From Fluviicola sp. (GTDB lineage: Bacteria > Bacteroidota > Bacteroidia > Flavobacteriales_D > Crocinitomicaceae), in contig JAJTEO010000010.1 in NCBI GenBank assembly GCA_021300395.1, positions 1-64,000 on the forward strand: DNA of 64,000 nt, read 5' to 3'. A model generated the notes under the pieces. That model did no database searches, was not told the origin of the DNA, and was given only the letters and a program-made list of their open reading frames with translations. A program made the position numbers and the translations under genes. Shown here one piece after another: positions 52,759-61,803 of the stretch; positions within the stretch are counted from its first letter, which is position 1, and each line of letters starts with the position of its first letter.

Positions 52759-53715
52759 ATGAAACAACTATTACTTTTTCTTTGCTGTTTGATCGTTTCA
52801 TCAAACGGACTTTTTGCTCAAAATAAAATTACATTGGTTATTGATGCTGGTCATGGGGGAAATGATCCCGGACATTTATCCAATAATGAAAATCATTTGC
52901 CTGAAAAAGCCTTAAACCTGATTATTTCAAAATTAGTTGGACAATACATCGATCAATATTTAACAAATGTAGAAGTTGTTTATACCCGAAAAGATGATTC
53001 GTATGTTAGTTTGGATGATCGAGTGGAAAAAGCCAATTCATCCAATGCGACTTATTTCATGAGCATTCATTGCAATGCTAATGAAAAACAGCACGTTCAC
53101 GGAACGGAATCACACATCCACGATTTCTCTTCAACGAAAGCAGTAGCATTTGCCGAAGAATTAGAGCATCAATTCTCTAAAAGAGCTGGCAGACATTCGA
53201 GAGGTGTTAAAGACAATGGTGATCGAGAGCATACGCTTCAAGTTTTGAAATTTACAAAAATGACAGGTGTATTAATTGAATGTGGATTTTTGACAAATGA
53301 AAAAGAAGCAAACTATTTAAATACTTCTGAAGGTCAAGAAGTAATTGCATCAGCTATTTATAGAGCTTTTAGAACATTTATTCAAGAAGAACATCCAAAG
53401 ATTAAATTTTTAAAAGAAACGTTACCAACAAAAGGAAATAAAAATACAGAGATTGCTTCCAAAAACAAAAAAGACACAAAAAGTTCCAAAGGGGAATACA
53501 CGATTCAATTAATGTCATCTCAAGACCCTTTAGAAACCTCAATCAATCAATTTCAAGGACTTGGAATGGAAGTTTTAAGAGTGAATTTAAACACTAAAAA
53601 CGCTTATAAATATTTATATACTGCTGGAACTTTCATTACCAAAGAAGAGGCCAATCTTGTTTTAGAAAAAGTCAAGAAGAAAGGTTTCAAAGATGCGATT
53701 GTCATCAAGAAATGA
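52759..53715 (+). CDS. N-acetylmuramoyl-L-alanine amidase (Amidase_3) with C-terminal SPOR-like region
   Basis: LVIDAGHGGNDPG, FMSIHCNAN, VLIECGFLTNEKEANYL. Confidence 0.92.
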   Translation: MKQLLLFLCCLIVSSNGLFAQNKITLVIDAGHGGNDPGHLSNNENHLPEKALNLIISKLVGQYIDQYLTNVEVVYTRKDDSYVSLDDRVEKANSSNATYFMSIHCNANEKQHVHGTESHIHDFSSTKAVAFAEELEHQFSKRAGRHSRGVKDNGDREHTLQVLKFTKMTGVLIECGFLTNEKEANYLNTSEGQEVIASAIYRAFRTFIQEEHPKIKFLKETLPTKGNKNTEIASKNKKDTKSSKGEYTIQLMSSQDPLETSINQFQGLGMEVLRVNLNTKNAYKYLYTAGTFITKEEANLVLEKVKKKGFKDAIVIKK

Positions 53716-53778
53716 AAACTAAAATAAGTTTTGCAAATTCACTTCTATTTTCTATTTTCACAGAAATAAATCAATAGA

Positions 53779-54231
53779 ATGGCTACAGTATTTGAAACTA
53801 GATTAATCGGAAACATTGGGAAGGATGCCGTGATGAAAAACATGGAGCGTGGCGTAATTGCAATTAACTTCCCCGTAGCACATAATAAAAATTGGAAAGA
53901 TAAACGTACCGGAGAAACGAAGACCAAAACAACGTGGATCAATTGCACGATTTGGAAACGTGAGGGCGTGAATCTTCGCATCTTAGATTTTCTTAAAAAA
54001 GGAGCAATGGTCGAACTAGAAGGAACGCCTTACGCCAAAGCTTACAAACAAGAAGATGGAACCATCCGAACAGAAATTAGATTAAATGTTTCTAAAACGA
54101 ATATTTTAAGAGCTATCAAATCCGATGGAACATTGGTTGATGATATCTTTGAAAGTGAAAATTGTTCAGGTTCTGAAGATAATTTCGATTCTTCAATAGA
54201 TGATTTCACTTTGGATGAAAGTGATTTTTAA
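53779..54231 (+). CDS. ssb: Single-stranded DNA-binding protein
   Basis: OB-fold: RLIGNIGKDAVMKN..VINFPVAHNKNWKDKRTGETKTKTTWINCTIW; acidic tail ending DLDESDF-like. Confidence 0.93.
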   Translation: MATVFETRLIGNIGKDAVMKNMERGVIAINFPVAHNKNWKDKRTGETKTKTTWINCTIWKREGVNLRILDFLKKGAMVELEGTPYAKAYKQEDGTIRTEIRLNVSKTNILRAIKSDGTLVDDIFESENCSGSEDNFDSSIDDFTLDESDF

Positions 54232-54314
54232 TTGATTTTCAAATGAATAAAAAAAACCTTCGAAAAAAGTTTATTTTTTTTTCATAAAAGTGTTTGAGAA
54301 TTGAATTCTTTGTA

Positions 54315-54322
54315 TAACTTTG
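54315..54322 (+). promoter_or_regulatory. -7 promoter element TAACTTTG for tRNA-Asn
   Basis: Matches TAnnTTTG. Confidence 0.55.
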
Positions 54323-54349
54323 CAATCGCTAATCAGAAATGACGCAAAT

Positions 54350-54423
54350 TCCTTCTTAGCTCAGTTGGTTAGAGCATCTGACTGTTAATCAGAGGGTCCC
54401 TGGTTCGAGCCCAGGAGAGGGAG
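54350..54423 (+). tRNA. tRNA-Asn (GTT)
   Basis: TCCTTCT/AGAGGGA acceptor, anticodon loop CTGTTAA, T-loop TTCGAGC. Confidence 0.95.
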
Positions 54424-54435
54424 CAACAAAACAAA

Positions 54436-54466
54436 ATGAGAATGAATGCGAGAGCTTCATTCTCAT
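54436..54466 (+). terminator. Hairpin downstream of tRNA-Asn
   Basis: ATGAGAATGA...TCATTCTCAT then TTTTG. Confidence 0.75.
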
Positions 54467-54516
54467 TTTTGTTTTACCTCATTTTCATTCTGTTTCTCGT
54501 TCTGAAAAAATCAAAA

Positions 54517-54675
54517 ATGGCAAAACAAAAGAACACAGACAACAAAAAGTTGCATTCCAAATTAATGGACCAAAAAAAGAATAAGAAGCAACTTCAGAAA
54601 GAGAAAAATCAATTACGACTTCGCGAGTTGAATAAGTTGGCTGGGCAAATTCTGAATCAGAAAACAGAAGATTAG
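54517..54675 (+). CDS. Small highly basic hypothetical protein (52 aa)
   Basis: MAKQKNTDNKKLHSKLMDQKKNKKQLQKEKNQ; start internal to tracked ORF, whose first codons lie in the tRNA terminator. Confidence 0.4.
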   Translation: MAKQKNTDNKKLHSKLMDQKKNKKQLQKEKNQLRLRELNKLAGQILNQKTED

Positions 54676-54810
54676 AATAATCTATTCTATTAATTTATAA
54701 TAATAAAGTGCCATTTTAACAATGCACATAATGTTTTGAAATAACCTAAATCAGTTTCTATTAATATCACGCAAAGTCTTCTCTATATTGAATTTTCGAG
54801 AATAAAGCGA

Positions 54811-54949
54811 GAATAAAGTAAATAAACAAAGTACATTAGGATTGTGGTTAGAATCTGAAAGAGAGATTGAGAATGATGTAAAACGAAAAACGAGAATGAA
54901 AGCGAAAGCGTCATTCTCGTTTTGTTTTGTAGCGGGGGCCCGACTCGAA
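54811..54949. repeat. Left (decayed) copy of GIY-YIG 5' end / hairpin / tRNA-fMet 3' part repeat
   Basis: High similarity to 55220..55356. Confidence 0.9.
54890..54920 (-). terminator. Hairpin, left copy
   Basis: ACGAGAATGA-AAGCGAAAGCG-TCATTCTCGT. Confidence 0.75.
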
Positions 54950-54989
54950 TGGTCGTCCGTCCTCTGACGGATATGAGCCCGACGAGTCC
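54931..54989 (-). pseudogene. tRNA-fMet fragment (3' part, rearranged internally)
   Basis: GACTCGTCGGGCTCAT...TTCGAGTCGGGCCCCCGCT matches D-arm to acceptor of the full tRNA at 55337..55409. Confidence 0.85.
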
Positions 54990-54993
54990 TGAA

Positions 54994-55245
54994 TTATTTA
55001 TTGAATGAGATTTGTTTTTTACAAAAATCTCGACCTCTTGAAGATTTAAGTTCTTTTTCTCTTTTCATAGCTTCGTTTTTATCATCAAAGAATTCTAAAT
55101 AAACAACTTTCCAAGGTCTAAATTTTATGGTATAACCTTTAGTTGCAAGACTGTTGTGAGAAGCAAAACGATTTATCAAATCAGATGTAAAACCAATATA
55201 GATTTTATTAAATTTTTCAGAATAAAGTAAATAAACAACGTACAT
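54994..55245 (-). CDS. GIY-YIG nuclease family protein (UvrC-like catalytic domain, 83 aa)
   Basis: MYVVYLLYSEKFNKIYIGFTSDLINRFASHN. Confidence 0.93.
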   Translation of the reverse strand: MYVVYLLYSEKFNKIYIGFTSDLINRFASHNSLATKGYTIKFRPWKVVYLEFFDDKNEAMKREKELKSSRGRDFCKKQISFNK

Positions 55246-55336
55246 AAGGATTGTGATTAGAAACAGAAAGAGAGTGAGAATGATGTAAAACTAAAAACGA
55301 GAATGACGCTTTCGCTTTCATTCTCGTTTTGTTTTG

Positions 55337-55356
<20 letters not shown>
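55220..55356. repeat. Right (intact) copy of the tRNA-associated repeat
   Basis: Pairs with 54811..54949 at 409 bp spacing. Confidence 0.9.
55297..55327 (-). terminator. Hairpin downstream of tRNA-fMet
   Basis: ACGAGAATGA-CGCTTTCGCTT-TCATTCTCGT, loop inverted relative to left copy. Confidence 0.75.
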
Positions 55357-55409
<53 letters not shown>

Positions 55410-55539
55410 CTCTATTCATTTTTGGATGACCTTAAATGCGGTGCAAAGATATGTATTCTTTCTTGAATCTACAAGTGTTTTAAAAAAGAAAGTGGATTTA
55501 ATTGTTTTGGATAGTTCTAAAGAATTGAAAAACAAATTC

Positions 55540-57384
55540 TTAAAAATAACCTTGCATGGTGCAAAGGTTGTAATACAATCCTTTTTTAGCGATTAATTCC
55601 TCATGCGTACCAGTTTCTTTGATCTCACCTTTTGATAAAACCAAGATATTATCGGCATTTCTAATCGTACTTAATCGATGGGCAATGACTAACGAAGTTC
55701 TGTTTTCCATCAATTTCTCTAAAGCATCTTGCACCAATTTTTCTGATTCAGTATCCAAAGCAGATGTTGCTTCGTCTAAAATCATGATGGATGGATTTTT
55801 TAGAACAGCTCTAGCGATTGACATGCGTTGTTTTTGTCCGCCAGAAAGCTTGTTTCCTCTTTCTCCAATATTTGTATCGTATCCGTTTTCTAAGTTCATA
55901 ATGAACTCATGTGCATTGGCAATTTTTGCAGCATTGATGATTTCCTCATCTGAAGCATTTTCAGTTCCGAAAATGATGTTGTTGCGAACGGTATCGTTGA
56001 ATAAGATTGATTCTTGAGAAACAATTCCAATGTGATTTCTTAAGTCTTTAATAGATGCATCTTTAATGTTGACATCGTCATAAAAAATAGCACCTTGATT
56101 TACGTCGTAGAATCGAGGTAGAAGATCAGAAATAGTTGATTTTCCACTTCCAGATTCGCCAACAAGAGCGTAAGTTTTTCCTTGTGGAATGGTGAAATTA
56201 ATGTCTTTTAATACGTATTCATCTTTGTATTTAAATGAAACTTTTTCAAATTTTAATTCCTTCGATAATTCGTCTAATTTAACAGGGTTTTCAGCTTCGT
56301 ATATTTTCTCATCTGTGTCAAAAATCACGTTGATACGATCTAAAGATACTTTTGCTTTGTGAATGTATCCAACAGAATTAGCAACACCTTGAATTGGTCG
56401 TAACAATTGAGAGAACATTACAATAAACGTGATGAATTCAGCGCCGCTTAAATTTGTTCCAGTAACATCGTCTAGAATCATGCTTCCGCCAAACCAAACA
56501 ATGCTCACAAGAACAAATGCCCCAAGTGTTTCATTTAATGGTGATGAAAGTTCTTTCTTTCTGAAAGTTCTAGTTAAAAGCTGTTGGTGACGATTGTTTA
56601 TTTTATTGAATGCTTTAATGACTTGTGGAATAGCATTAAATGCTTTGATGACTCTAACGGCTCCCAAGCCTTCTTCAAGCGCAGAATTCAAAACTCCCAT
56701 TTGATGTTGACCTTCTTTTGCTGTTCTTTTTAAACTTTTTCAAATACGCGAAATAACAAACGCTGACAATGGAAGTAAAATGAATGAAAAAATAGTCAGT
56801 TGTGGACTAATATAAAGTAATGCTCCAATGCTTATTACGATAGAAATCGGTTCACGATAAACTAATTCCAATACACTAACAACCGCAACTTCAATTTCTC
56901 CCACATCACTGTTCATTCGAGACATAATATCACCTTTTCGTTCTTCAGAATAGAAAGAAAGGGGAAGATTTAATGATTTTTCGAACAATTTTGAACGGAT
57001 ATCGCGAATTACGGCCATTCTCAAAAATGATTGACTCCAAATCACTCCATAGCGGAAAATATTTTTTAATAGGAAAGCTGTAAAAACCGAAACGCAAACA
57101 AAGTAAAGTGCTTTCTTAGGATCTTCGGCAGCCATACTTTCCATGAAGTAATTGTAATATTTTGAAAGGTATTTGAAGAAATTAATGAAGCCACCATGGT
57201 AAACAGGTTCATTAATGTGAGTTGTTGATGTGTTGTGATCAATAAAAATGATTTTCAAAAAAGGAACAAATAATGCTAATGAAACAAGGTTAAAAATGGC
57301 ATAAAATAAATGACAAATGATAATCAAAATAGATGTCATTCTATATGTAAAAGCCAACCGATGTATTTCAAATATTTCCTTCAT
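55540..57384 (-). pseudogene. ABC transporter (fused permease-ATPase, MsbA-like) interrupted by in-frame TGA
   Basis: ORFs 56740..57384 (TM) and 55540..56700 (TM + NBD: GESGSGKST, LSGGQKQRMSIARA) are in the same frame separated by TGA at 56740..56742: ISRI*KSLKRTAKEGQHQMGVLN. Confidence 0.8.
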
Positions 57385-57801
57385 AAGTGCAAAGATAATT
57401 TTTGTTTTTGTATCGTAATAAAAATTTAAGGTTTGTTCTATTTTTCTGATTTTTTTTCAAAAAATAAATGATTACCACTTTATCAACAAAATTGTTGAAA
57501 ATGTATTTCTAAGAGGTTGGGTGGTAAAAGGTATTTTAAGAGGTTTTGTTTCTTGAAATACCTTAAGTGGATTTATCTAATTTACATTGAATCAGAGTAT
57601 AAAATCAAATTTAAGGATGTGTTTATATCGTTTTAAAATCGGTTAATAACTTTGGTAATTATTAACAATTTTTAAATTGTCCCACAATTTACCACCGGCT
57701 CTAAAAATCCATAAATGCTTGATAATATTGATTATTTTATTGTTTATATGAAACTTATTTGTTTCTTGTACGTTATATTTTATTAACAATACACTTTTGA
57801 G

Positions 57802-57816
57802 TGGTAAAAAGTGGTA
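57802..57816 (+). promoter_or_regulatory. Candidate MraZ-box pair
   Basis: TGGTA-AAAAG-TGGTA direct repeats at 10-nt period upstream of mraZ. Confidence 0.45.
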
Positions 57817-57848
57817 GAAATCTACTAATTTTACCCATTATTAATGCT

Positions 57849-58307
57849 ATGACAGGTTTAGTAGGAGAGTTTGAAGTAAAGTTGGATGCCAAAGGGCGTT
57901 TCTTATTTCCTTCCGGTTTACGGAAGCAACTGTCTCCTGCTGCCCAAGAAAATTTCATGTTGAACAAAGGGTTTGAGGAATGTTTAACGCTGTATCCTAT
58001 GAATGAATGGGAAAAAATCAGCGAGAAACTTTCTAAAATGAATTTGTTTAAACCAAAAAACAGAATGTTCTATCGTTTGTTTCACCAAGGAGCTAAGCAA
58101 GTTTCGTTGGATAACGTTGGTAGAATTCACATTCCTGTAGCTCACATGGAGCGAGTTGGTTTGGAAAAAGATGCAATGTTGATTGCATACAATGACCGCA
58201 TCGAGATTTGGGATAAATCTAGCTACTTCGAAATGATCGAAGGGAACATGGCAGATTTCGCTGATTTGGCGGATGAAGTAATGGGTGATTTAAATGACGA
58301 CGAATAA
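57849..58307 (+). CDS. mraZ: Transcriptional regulator MraZ
   Basis: GEFEVKLDAKGRFLFPSGLRKQL; QVSLDNVGRIHIP. Confidence 0.93.
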   Translation: MTGLVGEFEVKLDAKGRFLFPSGLRKQLSPAAQENFMLNKGFEECLTLYPMNEWEKISEKLSKMNLFKPKNRMFYRLFHQGAKQVSLDNVGRIHIPVAHMERVGLEKDAMLIAYNDRIEIWDKSSYFEMIEGNMADFADLADEVMGDLNDDE

Positions 58308-59211
58308 TATAGAGTACCATGTACCAGTAATGTTACAACAATGCCTTGATGGATTAGCAATTAATCCGGACGGGATTTATGTTGATGTAACTTTCGGAGG
58401 TGGCGGACATTCAAGAGAAATTTTCAAGCAATTATCTCCAAAGGGGAAGTTGATTGTATTTGATCAAGATCCAGATGCAAAAAAGAATGCTTGGGAAGCT
58501 CCTAACTTTCATTTTGTTGCAGCGAATTTTTCATTCATTTCGAACCATTTGAAAATAATGGGGATTAAGAAAGTGGATGGAATTCTTGCAGATTTAGGTG
58601 TTTCTTCTCATCAGTTTGACGATGGGCAAAGAGGTTTTTCAATTCGTACAAATGATCCATTGGATATGCGAATGAATCAATCAGGAGAAGTTTCTGCACA
58701 AACAATCATTAATGAATATTCAGATTTCGAATTGATGAAAATCTTTCGAAAATATGGTGAAATCACAAATGCTAAAAAAGTGGCTTATGCGATTTTATCG
58801 GCTCGTGAACGTAAACCGATTGAAACTACAGGTGAGTTAATGACAGCTTTGGCTTCATGTGCGCCAAAGTTTAAAGATCATAAGTTTTTTGCTCAGATTT
58901 TTCAAGCATTAAGAATTGAAGTGAATCAAGAGTTGGATGTATTGGAACGTTTCTTATTACAAACAGCTGATGTGATTGCTCCAGGTGGAAAATTAGTGGT
59001 GATGTCTTACCATTCTTTGGAAGATCGTTTAGTGAAAAACTACATGAAACGTGGTTCAATTGAAGGAGATATCGAAAAAGACTTTTTTGGAAATGTCATC
59101 AAACCTTTTACAGAAGAAGTTAGACATCCAATTATACCAGACGAAGAAGAAATTAGTAGAAACTCACGTGCTCGAAGCGCTAAATTAAGAATAGCATTTA
59201 GAAATGAGTGA
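58294..59211 (+). CDS. rsmH: 16S rRNA (cytosine1402-N4)-methyltransferase
   Basis: YHVPVMLQQCLDGL, GGGGHSR, DGILADLGVSSHQFD. Confidence 0.97.
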   Translation: MTTNNIEYHVPVMLQQCLDGLAINPDGIYVDVTFGGGGHSREIFKQLSPKGKLIVFDQDPDAKKNAWEAPNFHFVAANFSFISNHLKIMGIKKVDGILADLGVSSHQFDDGQRGFSIRTNDPLDMRMNQSGEVSAQTIINEYSDFELMKIFRKYGEITNAKKVAYAILSARERKPIETTGELMTALASCAPKFKDHKFFAQIFQALRIEVNQELDVLERFLLQTADVIAPGGKLVVMSYHSLEDRLVKNYMKRGSIEGDIEKDFFGNVIKPFTEEVRHPIIPDEEEISRNSRARSAKLRIAFRNE

Positions 59212-59623
59212 GAATGAATACATATCGAAAGATGTTGTTGAACAGCAAAAAGTAGTGGAGGAAAAGAAGAAAAAGAAATCTTCAAAATCGTCTTCTAAAA
59301 GTGTTCGTTCAAATCCATTGGTACAAATTTTAAATGGAGAATTCCTGACGAAAGAGTTTGTGTTAAACAATTTGACATTCATTTTCTTCATCATTTTCCT
59401 TTTGTTGCTTTTAGTAGGAAAGGGATATTATGGAAAACAACTTTCGAAAGATGCTGAAAATGCTCAAACAGAATTAGATGAAATGTCAGCTAATTACGTG
59501 GAAGTAAAAGCAAAATTAGAAGAGGAAACGAGAAGAAGTAAACTAAGAGAACGATTAGAATCAAAGGGATTACATGAAACGGTTAACCCTACGAAAGTTA
59601 TTAGAATTAAAAAAGAAGAATAA
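59204..59623 (+). CDS. FtsL-like cell division protein
   Basis: Single TM plus coiled coil between rsmH and ftsI. Confidence 0.8.
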   Translation: MSENEYISKDVVEQQKVVEEKKKKKSSKSSSKSVRSNPLVQILNGEFLTKEFVLNNLTFIFFIIFLLLLLVGKGYYGKQLSKDAENAQTELDEMSANYVEVKAKLEEETRRSKLRERLESKGLHETVNPTKVIRIKKEE

Positions 59624-59700
59624 AAAATAGACAGAAAGACGAAAGGAATAAAGATTTCTTAAAATCTTAAATTTTCTAGTCTTGAATCTAAAAAAAGAAT

Positions 59701-61803
59701 ATGGCTCAAGAAAGAAAAGATATCTACTGGCGTGCATACCTGATTTACTTCGGGTTTGTTGCTATTATGCTAGTCGTTCTTTTTAAAACGTTGTCCATTC
59801 AATTCGAAAAACGTTCAGATGTCACTTCAACACTTCAAGGTAAAATTCCAACAAGAATTATAAAACGTATTCCACGAAGAGGTGAAATTTTAGATGCGAA
59901 TTATACGCCTTTAGTAACATCAGTTTCATTTTACAACATTCACTTGGATCCAACAGTTTGTGAGGAAAAGTTATTTACGGATTCAATCACAGATTGTGCG
60001 AGAGGTTTGTCTAGAATTTATCCTTCTATGTCAGCTAGAGAATGGGAAGTTCATATTCGTAGAGGTAGAGAAAGAAAAAATCGTTATTTATTAATTTGCA
60101 GCAAAGCTTCAAACGAAGAACGTCGTCAGTTAAAAGCGCTTCCAATTTTCAATAAAGGGAGAATGAAAGGTGGTTTAATTGATAATGATGAAACAAGTAT
60201 TCGTAAACGACCTCATAATGAACTGTTAAAAAGAACATTAGGCTATTATCAAAACCAGAACGGAAAAGAATTACGAGTTGGTATCGAAGGGGCTTACAAT
60301 GAATATTTAGCAGGAGAAGAAGGCGAAGAAATCGAACAAAAAATTTCGACAGGTTGGAAAAAAACAGGTCAAATTGTTAAAGATGCTGTTGAAGGTGCAG
60401 ATGTGGTAACTTCAATCGATAAAGAAATTCAAGAAGTTGCGCATTCAGAATTGTACCAACAACTAAAAGCAAACAATGCGAAAAGTGGTTGTGCGATTGT
60501 CATGGACGTGAAAACAGGTTTTGTAAAAGCCATTGTGAATTTGACGCAAGCATCGGATGGTGAATATTACGAAATATACAATTTAGCAATTGGAACGAGA
60601 GAAGTTCCTGGTTCAACTTACAAGTTGGCAACTTTAATGGCAGCTTTAGAAGAAGGTAAAATCAATATAGATGATACCGTTTCAGCTGCTTCAAAATACA
60701 ACTTTTTCGGAAAAACATTAACGGAAGCGCATGAAAATAATTACGGTAGAATCACAATCAAACGTGCATTCGAACTTTCATCGAATGTTATTTCAAAAGT
60801 AATTTACAGAGCATTTAAAGATGAGCCTCAAACGTTTGTTGATCGATTAAAGCAATTTGGTTTAGGTCAACCATTAGGAATTGAATTAGAAGGAGAAGCA
60901 GATCCAACTTTATATGAACCGGGTTCAAAAAGTTGGTGGGCAGGTTCTTTAGCTTGGATGGCTGTTGGGTATGAAGTTCGTCAAACGCCTTTACAAACAT
61001 TGGCTTTTTACAATGCTGTTGCTAATAACGGAAAATTTGTTCGTCCTCAATTTGTAAAAGAAATCAGAAGAGGTTCAGAGTTGGTAAAGAAATTTGATCC
61101 ATTCGTGATTAAATCTGAAATCTGTTCGAAAAGCACGTTGAAAACATTACAAGGATGTCTTGAAGGTGTAATGAAAGACGGAACAGGGAAACGTTTAACT
61201 TCTTCATTCTTTAAAATAGCAGGAAAAACAGGAACAGCAGAAATCTTAAATGATGACATGCGTTACGGGGCAAAAGGTGAAAAACGTTATTTAGCTTCTT
61301 TCGTTGGTTATTTTCCAGTGAGTAAACCTATTTATTCATGTATCATTTCAATTTCTGCTTCAGGAGAAAATATTTATGGTGCAACGGTTTCAGGAACAGT
61401 TTTCTCGGCGATTGCAAATAAAGTATATGCTACAAGTTTGAAATATCATAGAGCAATCAACGAAGCTAAAACGAAAGTGTACGATGCGCCAATTGCAAAA
61501 GATGGAAATCGTCATGATTTAGTAAATGTGATGAGACGTTTAAAAATTCCATTTAAAAGTTTTGATTTCGATGAGTGGATTAACACACATTCTGACGGAA
61601 AACGAATTGAATTAAAAAAACGAACTGTTTTAAAAGGAGTTGTTCCAAACGTTGTTGGTTTAAGTGCCAAAGATGCAGTTTACTTAATTGAAAATATTGG
61701 AATGTATGTTTCAATCAAAGGATATGGAACAGTTGTTAGACAATCTTCTCCAGCTGGAACGCCTTCGTTTCATGGTGGATTAATAGAATTAACGTTAGAA
61801 TAA
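59701..61803 (+). CDS. ftsI: Penicillin-binding protein (FtsI/PBP3-like) with PASTA domain
   Basis: VPGSTYKLAT, SSN, KTGTAE, C-terminal VVPNVVGLSAKDAVYLIENIG. Confidence 0.94.
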   Translation: MAQERKDIYWRAYLIYFGFVAIMLVVLFKTLSIQFEKRSDVTSTLQGKIPTRIIKRIPRRGEILDANYTPLVTSVSFYNIHLDPTVCEEKLFTDSITDCARGLSRIYPSMSAREWEVHIRRGRERKNRYLLICSKASNEERRQLKALPIFNKGRMKGGLIDNDETSIRKRPHNELLKRTLGYYQNQNGKELRVGIEGAYNEYLAGEEGEEIEQKISTGWKKTGQIVKDAVEGADVVTSIDKEIQEVAHSELYQQLKANNAKSGCAIVMDVKTGFVKAIVNLTQASDGEYYEIYNLAIGTREVPGSTYKLATLMAALEEGKINIDDTVSAASKYNFFGKTLTEAHENNYGRITIKRAFELSSNVISKVIYRAFKDEPQTFVDRLKQFGLGQPLGIELEGEADPTLYEPGSKSWWAGSLAWMAVGYEVRQTPLQTLAFYNAVANNGKFVRPQFVKEIRRGSELVKKFDPFVIKSEICSKSTLKTLQGCLEGVMKDGTGKRLTSSFFKIAGKTGTAEILNDDMRYGAKGEKRYLASFVGYFPVSKPIYSCIISISASGENIYGATVSGTVFSAIANKVYATSLKYHRAINEAKTKVYDAPIAKDGNRHDLVNVMRRLKIPFKSFDFDEWINTHSDGKRIELKKRTVLKGVVPNVVGLSAKDAVYLIENIGMYVSIKGYGTVVRQSSPAGTPSFHGGLIELTLE

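Noticed and set aside
54436-54516. N-terminal part of ORF 54436..54675
   Set aside because: Its first codons are the tRNA-Asn terminator hairpin; internal ATG at 54517 is more plausible
54931-55000. Possible hammerhead-like ribozyme (GACGAGTCCTGA string) in the tRNA fragment
   Set aside because: The GAAA core and matching stem are absent; explained as rearranged tRNA sequence
56740-56742. Genetic recoding of TGA (as Gly) suggested by the ABC transporter stop
   Set aside because: Other genes such as the SCO-like and DUF genes end normally and only one internal TGA is seen; mutation or error is simpler
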